A stretch of DNA of 40,157 bases from a virus. Made by a program: the position numbers and the translations under genes. The DNA is taken from the IMG/VR virus record IMGVR_UViG_3300023179_000232, positions 1 to 40,157 of that record. One strand, 5' to 3'. The notes beneath the pieces were generated by a model. It did no database searches, was not told the DNA's origin, and saw nothing but the letters and a program-made list of their open reading frames with translations. This document shows positions 1 through 5,198 of the stretch, piece by piece (the stretch's first letter is position 1; every line of letters begins with the position of its first letter).

Positions 1-588
1 TCCGGCGACTCCGGCACGCCGGAGGAGGTCGCCACCTACCGCAAGGCCATCGGCGTGCCGGAGTCGCCGGAGGGCTACAACCTCAAGCCGGAGCAACTGC
101 CAGAAGGCGTCACATGGGATGACAACGTGGCCAAGAAGGCCGCGGAACTGGCCCACAAGCACAACGTGCCTGCCGCCGCCATGCAGGAGTTCATGAAGTT
201 CGACATGGAGCGGGCCGCGCTGATGAACCAAGCCGCGGCCAACATGATCGAGCAGCAACTGGAGGCCGGTCGCGCCGAACTGCAAAAAGTCTACGGCGAC
301 AAGATGCCCGAAAAGATCGAACTGGCCCGCCGCGCCGCGGTGACCGCCGGAGTCGATCCGACCTCGCAAGGCTTCGTCGATCCGCAAGTGGTCAAGGCAA
401 TCGTCTCGCTGGCCGAGAAGCTCTCCGACGACAAGCTCGTCGCGGGCGACCAGACCGGAGCCAGCAGCACGCGCTCGCGGGCAAGGGACATTATGACCAA
501 CCAAGCCAATCCGCTCTACGCCCGCTACCAAGAGGGTGATCCCGAAGTGGTGGATCAAGTGCGCCGGATGCTGACCAGCGCCGGTTAA
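1..588 (+). CDS. Capsid assembly scaffold protein, C-terminal part (5' partial)
   Basis: This is the C-terminal part of the head scaffolding protein. Scaffolds of T7-like podoviruses fill the procapsid, guide shell assembly and leave before packaging. The reading frame is open from base 1, and codons from base 15 onward repeat those at the right end of the window, where the gene starts at 39730. Joined across the circle it gives about 291 residues: an Ala/Thr/Ser-rich N-terminus, a DWLPEKFW motif, then a charged helical body with repeated VATYRKAIGVPESPEGYNL-type sequence. The C-terminus is helical and ends in QVRRMLTSAG. The first five codons differ from the right-end copy. Assignment rests on the DWLPEKFW-type motif and the position after portal; it is the usual scaffold slot, but here an accessory island follows instead of the capsid gene. 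Confidence 0.85.
   Translation, partial: SGDSGTPEEVATYRKAIGVPESPEGYNLKPEQLPEGVTWDDNVAKKAAELAHKHNVPAAAMQEFMKFDMERAALMNQAAANMIEQQLEAGRAELQKVYGDKMPEKIELARRAAVTAGVDPTSQGFVDPQVVKAIVSLAEKLSDDKLVAGDQTGASSTRSRARDIMTNQANPLYARYQEGDPEVVDQVRRMLTSAG
15..140. repeat. Terminal direct repeat, left copy (circular join)
   Basis: These 126 bases are identical to 40032-40157 and lie in the same reading frame of the scaffold gene. The simplest reading is an assembler overlap at the join of a circular or circularly permuted genome. The 14 bases before the repeat (1-14) do not match the bases before the right copy, so the left tip is either a minor variant or an assembly artefact. Confidence 0.95.
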
Positions 589-598
589 TCGGCTCATC

Positions 599-1414
599 AT
601 GGCCAAACAAACACCACGCCCGCAGTTGCTGGTCGTCGTCAGCGATCTGCATTGCGGGTCGAGCGTCGGGTTGATGCCGCCGGACAGTGAAAGCATCAAC
701 GGCAACACCATCGGCTTCGGCAAGAACGTCCACCAAGCATGGCTCTGGGAAAAATGGCAAGAGGCCCAATCCCAAGTGTCGGAGATCGTCGGCAACGATT
801 CGTTTGCCTTGTTGGTCAACGGCGATGCCACCGAGGGCATCCACCACAAGTCGCCGGAAGTCGTCGCCAGCTTGATCGAACTGCACTGCAAGATGGCCGC
901 GGAGGCGCTGCGCCCGCTTTCCCAAGCCGCCGCGCAGACGCTGGTCACCAAAGGCACCGAGTGCCACACGCACGAAATCGAAAGCTACTTGGCCAAGCTC
1001 ATCGGAGCCAAAGACGGCGTGGCCCGCGAGAAGTGGCTTTTCCGCATACACGGGTGCCTCATCGATGCCACCCACCACATCGGCGTGACCAGCCGCGCTT
1101 ATCTTGAGGCCACCGCCATGAGTATTGCGATGGGCAACGCCCGCCTCAACTCGCTGCGTAGCGGCCACGAACCGGCCAAGGTCTACCTCCGCGCCCACCG
1201 GCATTGCGGAGGCTGGTTTTCGGACGGGGCGTCCATGCTCTGCATCACCGGAGGCTGGCAGTTTCTGACAAGGCACGCGCACAAGGTGGTGCCGGACGCC
1301 ATCCCGCGTCCCAGCATGATGGTGCTGGACTGGCGCAACTCGCCCGAAGGCGGCTTGCCCGCCGTCCACAACCTGCACTTCAACCCGCCCGCGCCGGAGG
1401 TCGCTGACCTGTGA
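599..1414 (+). CDS. Calcineurin-like metallophosphoesterase
   Basis: A 271-residue predicted metal-dependent phosphoesterase, probably cytoplasmic; the substrate is unknown. The family motifs appear in order: D16-L-H18, G74-D75 (GDATEGIH), a divergent G118-T-E-C-H122 where the family usually has GNHE, H158-H159, and A198-H199-R-H201 where the family has GHxH. Most metal ligands are therefore present, although the Asn of the GNHE block is replaced. It starts 10 bases after the scaffold stop and its TGA overlaps the GTG of the next gene, so it is read with the late structural genes. Such a gene is unusual between scaffold and capsid, so I infer an accessory (moron-like) function, for example nucleotide or RNA-end processing. 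That role is a guess; the fold is well supported. Confidence 0.8.
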   Translation: MAKQTPRPQLLVVVSDLHCGSSVGLMPPDSESINGNTIGFGKNVHQAWLWEKWQEAQSQVSEIVGNDSFALLVNGDATEGIHHKSPEVVASLIELHCKMAAEALRPLSQAAAQTLVTKGTECHTHEIESYLAKLIGAKDGVAREKWLFRIHGCLIDATHHIGVTSRAYLEATAMSIAMGNARLNSLRSGHEPAKVYLRAHRHCGGWFSDGASMLCITGGWQFLTRHAHKVVPDAIPRPSMMVLDWRNSPEGGLPAVHNLHFNPPAPEVADL

Positions 1415-1665
1415 AAAAGGTCACCGCCGAGCAGTTGACCGCGTCGGCATGGGCCGCAGCCTTGGCTACTCCCAAGGAGGTTGACGAGGTGCCGGAGGGC
1501 TGGCTGACCGCCAAAGAAATATCGGCCAAGCTGGGCAAAGCCACACCCACCATCGGGGCAATGCTTTGCCGCGCCGTGGCCGAGGGCCGTTGCGAGCGCA
1601 AGACGTTCCGCATCACCACCGGACAGGTCAATCGACCGATCCCGCACTACCGCTTGCTCAAATGA
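1411..1665 (+). CDS. Small winged-helix-like DNA-binding protein
   Basis: An 84-residue protein starting at GTG, which overlaps the preceding TGA as GTGA. The segment GWLTAKEISAKLGKATPTIGAML looks like a helix-turn-helix (tri-helical) region. It is followed by CERKTFRITTGQVNRPIPHYRLL, which fits the β-hairpin wing of a winged helix. It may be a small regulator. It could be the missing lysogeny or late-gene regulator, but it is embedded in a late operon and nothing ties it to a specific operator. Translation is probably coupled to both neighbours through overlapping stop and start codons. Confidence 0.6.
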   Translation: MKKVTAEQLTASAWAAALATPKEVDEVPEGWLTAKEISAKLGKATPTIGAMLCRAVAEGRCERKTFRITTGQVNRPIPHYRLLK

Positions 1666-1724
1666 GCATTGACGATAACCCGCGCAAGTCAAAGCGCATC
1701 ACGCCGCGCCAAAGTCTCCAATGA
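1662..1724 (+). CDS. 20-codon minigene linking two overlapping genes
   Basis: A 20-residue ORF (MSIDDNPRKSKRITPRQSLQ) whose ATG overlaps the previous TGA (ATGA at 1662) and whose TGA overlaps the next ATG (ATGA at 1721). It bridges the two flanking genes exactly, with no spare base. It is either a genuine basic micropeptide or merely a translational-coupling bridge that carries ribosomes to the metalloprotease gene. The perfect double overlap is the only evidence. Confidence 0.4.
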   Translation: MSIDDNPRKSKRITPRQSLQ

Positions 1725-2011
1725 GCCGCCGCACCCCTACCAAGCGCGTTTCCATCGACGGCAAGCCTTGGCGGATCAAGATCCAGCGCCCGCCAGCCCG
1801 CGAGTCCTACGACGGCCTGTGCGTCAAGGACGACCGGACAATCTACATCCACCCCGACGCCATCGGCCACCGCGGCATCGAACTGGCCTGCCATGAGATT
1901 GTGCATGCCCGCCTTTTCGACTTGGACGAGGAATGCGTGGACGAGATCGGGCGCTTGGTCAGCGAGGTCTGCAACTGGCTGGCGCGGCAAAACGACGGAG
2001 TCATCGGGTGA
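1721..2011 (+). CDS. HExxH mini-metallopeptidase
   Basis: A 96-residue protein with the zinc-metallopeptidase motif H58-E59-I-V-H62 followed by an acidic helix (DLDEECVDEIG) in which E71 or E75 could be the third metal ligand. The preceding TIYIHP strand and GHRGIELACHE helix match the layout of small SprT-like or ImmA/IrrE-like proteases. In other phages ImmA-type proteins cleave repressors, and SprT-type proteins cut DNA-bound proteins. Which applies here is unknown. It is translationally coupled through the 20-codon minigene. No signal peptide is seen, so it is probably cytoplasmic. Confidence 0.65.
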   Translation: MSRRTPTKRVSIDGKPWRIKIQRPPARESYDGLCVKDDRTIYIHPDAIGHRGIELACHEIVHARLFDLDEECVDEIGRLVSEVCNWLARQNDGVIG

Positions 2012-2076
2012 CCGGCGCATACTTTTTGCACCGTAGTTCAAGCCTGCTTTGAACTATTGATCAAAACATACTCCAA

Positions 2077-2232
2077 ATGACCTTTACGCCGCTGCTCATC
2101 ACAACCATCTGCTACCTTGTGACGGCAGTGGGCTTCTGGCGCGAGGGCAACGCCGGTCTGGCCATCGCCTTTGCGGGCTACGCTTTTGCCAACTTCGGGT
2201 TCCTGTGGATCTGCTTGAACGGCCAGCCGTAG
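2077..2232 (+). CDS. Small two-helix membrane protein (possible holin)
   Basis: A 51-residue ORF starting at ATG 2077 with two hydrophobic segments, about residues 4-20 (TPLLITTICYLVTAVGF) and 27-46 (GLAIAFAGYAFANFGFLWIC), separated by a charged WREGN turn. This is the hairpin shape of a short class II holin, but other phage inner-membrane proteins look alike. It lies 65 bases after the metallopeptidase, away from the lysis cassette at 23.2-24.1 kb. That makes a superinfection or accessory role equally possible. Confidence 0.5.
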   Translation: MTFTPLLITTICYLVTAVGFWREGNAGLAIAFAGYAFANFGFLWICLNGQP

Positions 2233-2256
2233 ATCGACTCACATTCTAAACATTTT

Positions 2257-2356
2257 GGCGGTGCGGCGTGGAGCAGGACACGCAGCCAGACAGTGGACTG
2301 TCACAAAATAACCCAAGAATATGTGACAACAGCGGGTGCAAATCCCGCCACCGCCT
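2257..2356 (+). tRNA. tRNA-like cloverleaf, isotype undetermined
   Basis: A 100-base element with tRNA ends. A perfect 7-bp acceptor stem pairs GGCGGTG (2257-2263) with CACCGCC (2349-2355). A D-arm-like hairpin GCGT/ACGC spans 2266-2283. A perfect 5-bp T arm pairs GCGGG with CCCGC (2332-2348) around the loop TGCAAAT, with G instead of the usual T55. CCA is not encoded. The 48-base middle has no standard 5+7+5 anticodon arm. It forms either GACAG-TGGA-CTGTC (2289-2302) or TGTCACA/TGTGACA (2299-2305 with 2322-2328), which exclude each other. The length suggests a long variable arm as in Ser/Leu tRNAs. It may be a degenerate tRNA, a tRNA with an insertion, or a tRNA mimic. Confidence 0.5.
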
Positions 2357-2476
2357 TCCCGCTCTGTTGCTAATTACGCAAAAATTGGTAGCAAAGGAGT
2401 AGTTTTATACCCGAACTGGCAAGTATTTCTTACAAGTTGCCGTTCGTCCTCACTCTGAAATGTCGCCGTGCGACGA

Positions 2477-2495
2477 CCTGTCACTTAGTGACAGG
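2477..2495. promoter_or_regulatory. Perfect 8-bp inverted repeat (candidate operator)
   Basis: CCTGTCAC-TTA-GTGACAGG is a perfect hyphenated palindrome in the AT-rich gap. The half-site shares CTGTC with the ACTGTCNGACAGT operators near 26 kb, but the arrangement differs. No T-run follows, so a protein-binding site is more likely than a terminator. Confidence 0.5.
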
Positions 2496-2517
2496 AAATG
2501 TCGACGTTTTGCAGAAA

Positions 2518-2567
2518 CTTAAACACGTTGCCTTCAACATGTTTAAGAAATCGACACGTTTCTTAAA
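2518..2567. promoter_or_regulatory. Two overlapping inverted repeats (alternative hairpins or operators)
   Basis: CTTAAACACGTTG (2518-2530) pairs with CAACATGTTTAAG (2535-2547) over 13 bp with one mismatch and a CCTT loop. TTTAAGAAA (2542-2550) pairs with TTTCTTAAA (2559-2567), with an 8-base gap. The two share 2542-2547, so only one can form at a time in RNA. It could be a compound operator or an attenuator. Confidence 0.5.
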
Positions 2568-2654
2568 TAGGGGCCGGTCTTATTAAAGGTTGCACGCCAT
2601 TTCCTCCAAATGTTCCAAAAGACCATTTGCGAGAAGTCGCATGCAACGTGTTAC

Positions 2655-2861
2655 TCATGTCCCAAACAGATCCATAACGCGATTCAGCGCAGCAAGCTCG
2701 CGCTTTGGATTATGGCGACCGTCAGTTGTTATAGAATTTTCGTAGTCGCCATCGCCGTTCGCCGCATAAACAAGAAAGCGCAACATGTGGTATTCGGACT
2801 TGGTTAAACGCAGCGTGTAGCCGCGCCGAGTGCGTTTGATAGAGGATTTGGTTTTCATCAT
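2655..2861 (-). CDS. Small basic protein of unknown function (minus strand)
   Basis: A 68-residue ORF starting with two Met codons. It is Lys/Arg-rich at the N-terminus (KTKSSIKRTRRGYTLRLTKSE) and otherwise has a protein-like composition ending in LAALNRVMDLFGT. It is the only candidate besides the integrase on the minus strand. The region is non-coding on the other strand apart from a less protein-like 65-codon ORF. No clear ribosome-binding site is visible. It could be a small regulator transcribed away from the late genes. Its reality is uncertain. Confidence 0.4.
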   Translation of the reverse strand: MMKTKSSIKRTRRGYTLRLTKSEYHMLRFLVYAANGDGDYENSITTDGRHNPKRELAALNRVMDLFGT

Positions 2862-2908
2862 AAGGAAGTATCCAGCGGCTCGCTCAAGTTCAACAAGTAG
2901 TTGCGTTT

Positions 2909-2922
2909 TGTTTGACTAAACC
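2909..2922 (-). promoter_or_regulatory. Dispersed motif site 1 (reverse; 12/14)
   Basis: Read on the minus strand this is GGTTTAGTCAAACA: the 10-bp core TTTAGTCAAA is exact and two flanking bases differ from the consensus. It is followed on the + strand by CTTGCGCCA, a companion sequence also found after the genes ending at 19168 and 33530. Confidence 0.65.
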
Positions 2923-3089
2923 CTTGCGCCAATTTCCGGCGCAGCGTAATCGTCAGCACAGTTAGGCAGACAACTCCTTGTGGAGCCTGTCCAACGCGCA
3001 TGCCCAAGGCCGACGACCCGCCCGTGGCGGATAATCGGTAGCGCCGAGGACACCACAAACAAACAACCCGACGAGATCCGCACGATGCG

Positions 3090-3103
3090 GGTTTAGTCAA
3101 AAC
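3090..3103 (+). promoter_or_regulatory. Dispersed motif site 2 (exact)
   Basis: GGTTTAGTCAAAAC matches the consensus exactly. It starts on the last base of the hairpin CCGCA-CGA-TGCGG (3078-3090) and is followed by the AAAGGAG ribosome-binding site and the capsid ATG at 3120. Its position suggests control of the most heavily expressed late gene. Confidence 0.75.
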
Positions 3104-3119
3104 CAAAGGAGAAAAACCT

Positions 3120-4028
3120 ATGTCTGCTATCAGTCAAATTCCGCAGTATTTCACGACGGAATTCACCAGCAACTGGGAGCATCTGCTTCAGCAGAAAGTT
3201 TCCAAGCTGCGTGAATACGTTTCCGTCGAGAGTGTTCGCGGCAAAGAAAAAACATTCAACCAACTGGCCGCGGTCGAAATGACCAAGATCACCAACCGCG
3301 CCTCTGACACCAACATCAGTGACGTCACGCTGGCCAAACGCTGGCTCCGTCCTTACCCGTATGAACACGCCACGTTGTTCGACGAGTGGGATGCCGAGTA
3401 TCTTGGCGAAGTCAGCCTGCCGCAGTCCGAAACCGTCAGCAACCATGCGATGGCCTACATGCGGACTTGCGACAAGGTCATCATCGACGCCGCGCTGGGA
3501 ACCGCCTACACGGGCGAAACCGGCGTGACCCCGACCAGCTTGCCTTCGGGCCAGAAGGTCGCCGTCGATTACGTCGAAACCGGCAGCGCCGCCAACAGCG
3601 GTCTGACCATTGCGAAACTTCGCCAAGCCGCCTATCTGCTCAACGACGCAGAGGTGGACGACAGCGATCCTCGCGTCATCGTGGTCAGCGCCAAGCAAAT
3701 CCAAGATTTGCTCCGCACGACCGAAGTGACGAGCGCCGACTACAACAGCGTCAAGGCGCTGGTGCAGGGCCAACTCGACACCTTCATGGGCTTCAAGTTC
3801 CGCCGCGTGGCGTCGTCCTTGCTGCCTTACAACGCCAACACGGGCGTCCGCACCTGCTTTGCCTACGTCCGCTCCGGCGTCAAGCTGGCCGACGCGGGCC
3901 GCAAGGTTCATGTGGACATCCGCGCCGACAAATCGCACGCGCTGCAAATCCGCACCGTCGCTTCCTTGGGCGCGACCCGCATGGAAGAGAAGAAGGTCGT
4001 GGAAGTTGCCGCCGACGAGGTTCTCTAA
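3120..4028 (+). CDS. Major capsid protein
   Basis: A 302-residue shell protein resembling the phage capsid family common in small-tailed phages. Recognisable stretches are RPYPYEHATLFDEWD near residue 80, and a C-terminal part with YVRSGVKLADAGRKVHVDI then SLGATRMEEKKVVEV. This last part is typical of the conserved end of the family and matches an HK97-type A/P domain pattern. AAAGGAG lies 7-8 bases before the ATG, the best ribosome-binding site in this region, as expected for the most abundant virion protein. It is followed 32 bases later by a small structural gene with its own AGGAG. The capsid is separated from the scaffold by the 2.5 kb accessory island. Confidence 0.88.
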   Translation: MSAISQIPQYFTTEFTSNWEHLLQQKVSKLREYVSVESVRGKEKTFNQLAAVEMTKITNRASDTNISDVTLAKRWLRPYPYEHATLFDEWDAEYLGEVSLPQSETVSNHAMAYMRTCDKVIIDAALGTAYTGETGVTPTSLPSGQKVAVDYVETGSAANSGLTIAKLRQAAYLLNDAEVDDSDPRVIVVSAKQIQDLLRTTEVTSADYNSVKALVQGQLDTFMGFKFRRVASSLLPYNANTGVRTCFAYVRSGVKLADAGRKVHVDIRADKSHALQIRTVASLGATRMEEKKVVEVAADEVL

Positions 4029-4060
4029 TCAACAACAATCAACCATAGGAGAATCAACAA

Positions 4061-4531
4061 ATGGCTACGTTCTACACCGACATCGCTCCGGAAAATCTGG
4101 AGCTTAACGTCCGCAACCGCGTGGACGGCGACCTTGTCAAAGGCAACGTCGTTTACGCGCAGGCGACCTACACCACCACCGGCACCGAAGCGGCCACCGG
4201 CGACAACATCAATGTTGCCGTGTTGCCCGTCGGCGCGATCCCGCTGCCCGAACTCTGGCGCGTCAACAACGAGGCGTCCTTGGGCGGCTCCGTTGTGGCG
4301 ATCCCGAAGATCGGTGACGCGGGCGACGACGACCGTTACAGCGCGACCTCCATCTCGCTGAACAGTTCGACCGCCGGTTCGCAGGCCGTGACCCCGAACC
4401 TTGGGGTCAGCGTGCTTCCGCGTTACGTTGTGACCGACGCGACCCGCACCGTGGTCGCCGCCATCACGCGCACCAACGCGCTCACCGCAGGCAAGAAGAT
4501 CAGCTTCTTGCTCGCGTTCCGCATGCCCTAA
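4061..4531 (+). CDS. Small head-associated structural protein (probable decoration protein)
   Basis: A 156-residue protein with no family I can name. It is rich in Thr, Val, Ala and Gly with alternating hydrophobic pattern, suggesting mostly β structure (for example GDNINVAVLPVGAIPLPELWRV). It has a strong AGGAG 9 bases before its ATG, comparable to the capsid's, implying high expression. The position directly after the major capsid and before the head-tail adaptor fits a decoration or minor head protein, but that is inferred from context only. A probable terminator follows at 4551. Confidence 0.65.
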   Translation: MATFYTDIAPENLELNVRNRVDGDLVKGNVVYAQATYTTTGTEAATGDNINVAVLPVGAIPLPELWRVNNEASLGGSVVAIPKIGDAGDDDRYSATSISLNSSTAGSQAVTPNLGVSVLPRYVVTDATRTVVAAITRTNALTAGKKISFLLAFRMP

Positions 4532-4550
4532 ACGGGAACTCACAGCCGCT

Positions 4551-4574
4551 GGCAGACCGGCTCAATAGTCTGCC
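4551..4574 (+). terminator. Stem-loop after the capsid pair (probable terminator/attenuator)
   Basis: GGCAGAC (4551-4557) pairs perfectly with GTCTGCC (4568-4574) around a 10-base loop. It is followed by a pyrimidine-rich ACCTCTTTCACTTTC rather than a pure T-run. It could partially terminate after the capsid and decoration genes, separating strong from weaker late expression. Confidence 0.5.
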
Positions 4575-4589
4575 ACCTCTTTCACTTTC

Positions 4590-5195
4590 ATGGCCGACGA
4601 AACCTCCATCTGCAACTTGGCGCTGGCCAAGCTGGGCATCAGCCCGATCATGGCGCTGACCGACGACAGCAAGCAGGCCCAGTTTTGCAACAGGTTCTAC
4701 GCCCAGACCCGCGACGAGGTCTTGCAGTCCCACCGCTGGAACTTCGCCATGCGGCGGGCCGCGCTCAACAAGCTCTCGACCGCCCCGCAGAGCGAATGGG
4801 CCAGCGCCTACCAGTTGCCGGTCGATTGCCTGCGCGTGGTTCAACTCAACGGCTACGAACCCACCGAAAGGCTGGGGGAGTTTAGTGTCGAAGCCGATCA
4901 GCTTCTGACCAACGCCGAGGAAGCCAACATCCGCTACATTGGGCGGGTCGAAGACGGCGCGTTTTACCACCCGCTCTTTGTCCACGCCTTGGCCACCATG
5001 CTGGCCTCGCGCTTGGCAGGCCCGCTGACCGGAAGCCGCAACATGCCGCAGGAACTGTTGCAAGAATACGAGGCGCTGACCGGCCCCAAGGCCCGCATGG
5101 CCGACGCCTTTGAGCAACGGCTGCAACGCAAAATGCCTTGGGTCAACAGCGACCTTGTTGCCGCCCGCTACACCAAGTTTCCCAGCAGCCAATAG
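4590..5195 (+). CDS. Tail tubular protein A (gp11-like head-tail adaptor)
   Basis: A 201-residue protein matching the T7 gp11-type adaptor that forms the ring beneath the portal. The family pattern is clear. It begins ICNLALAKLGI, then CNRFYAQTRDEVLQSHRWNFAMRRA (residues about 30-54), the Trp-containing SEWASAYQLPVDCLRV, and a helical C-terminus with ATMLASRLAGPLTGS. Gene order adaptor-nozzle-core proteins is as in other T7-like virions, which supports the assignment. It starts after the stem-loop at 4551 and ends four bases before the nozzle gene. Confidence 0.85.
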   Translation: MADETSICNLALAKLGISPIMALTDDSKQAQFCNRFYAQTRDEVLQSHRWNFAMRRAALNKLSTAPQSEWASAYQLPVDCLRVVQLNGYEPTERLGEFSVEADQLLTNAEEANIRYIGRVEDGAFYHPLFVHALATMLASRLAGPLTGSRNMPQELLQEYEALTGPKARMADAFEQRLQRKMPWVNSDLVAARYTKFPSSQ

Positions 5196-5198
5196 GTC

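Larger units (their letters stand above)
2357..3119. other. Non-coding, AT-richer regulatory stretch before the capsid gene
   Basis: Apart from one small minus-strand ORF (2655-2861), I see no convincing gene here. The stretch holds the inverted repeats at 2477-2567, a reversed dispersed motif at 2909, a hairpin CCGCA-CGA-TGCGG (3078-3090), a second dispersed motif at 3090, and the capsid ribosome-binding site. Composition from about 2240 to 2900 is visibly more AT-rich than the surrounding genes, which suggests a recently acquired or strongly regulatory segment. Confidence 0.6.

Noticed and set aside
491-1378. Long minus-strand open frame opposite scaffold and phosphoesterase
   Set aside because: It mirrors GC-rich codons of the plus-strand phosphoesterase, which has clear family motifs. 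The translation has no recognisable domain.
2257-2356. Cobalamin riboswitch
   Set aside because: GGTGCAAATCC and AGCCAGAC recall its conserved boxes, but their order is reversed and the acceptor and T-arm pairing of a tRNA explains the sequence better.
2610-2807. 65-codon plus-strand ORF in the capsid upstream gap
   Set aside because: Opposes the more protein-like minus-strand ORF 2655-2861, has no ribosome-binding site and an unlikely Cys-rich composition.
2689-2850. Transposon or IS remnant in the AT-rich gap
   Set aside because: No terminal inverted repeats, target duplications or transposase fragment could be found around it.
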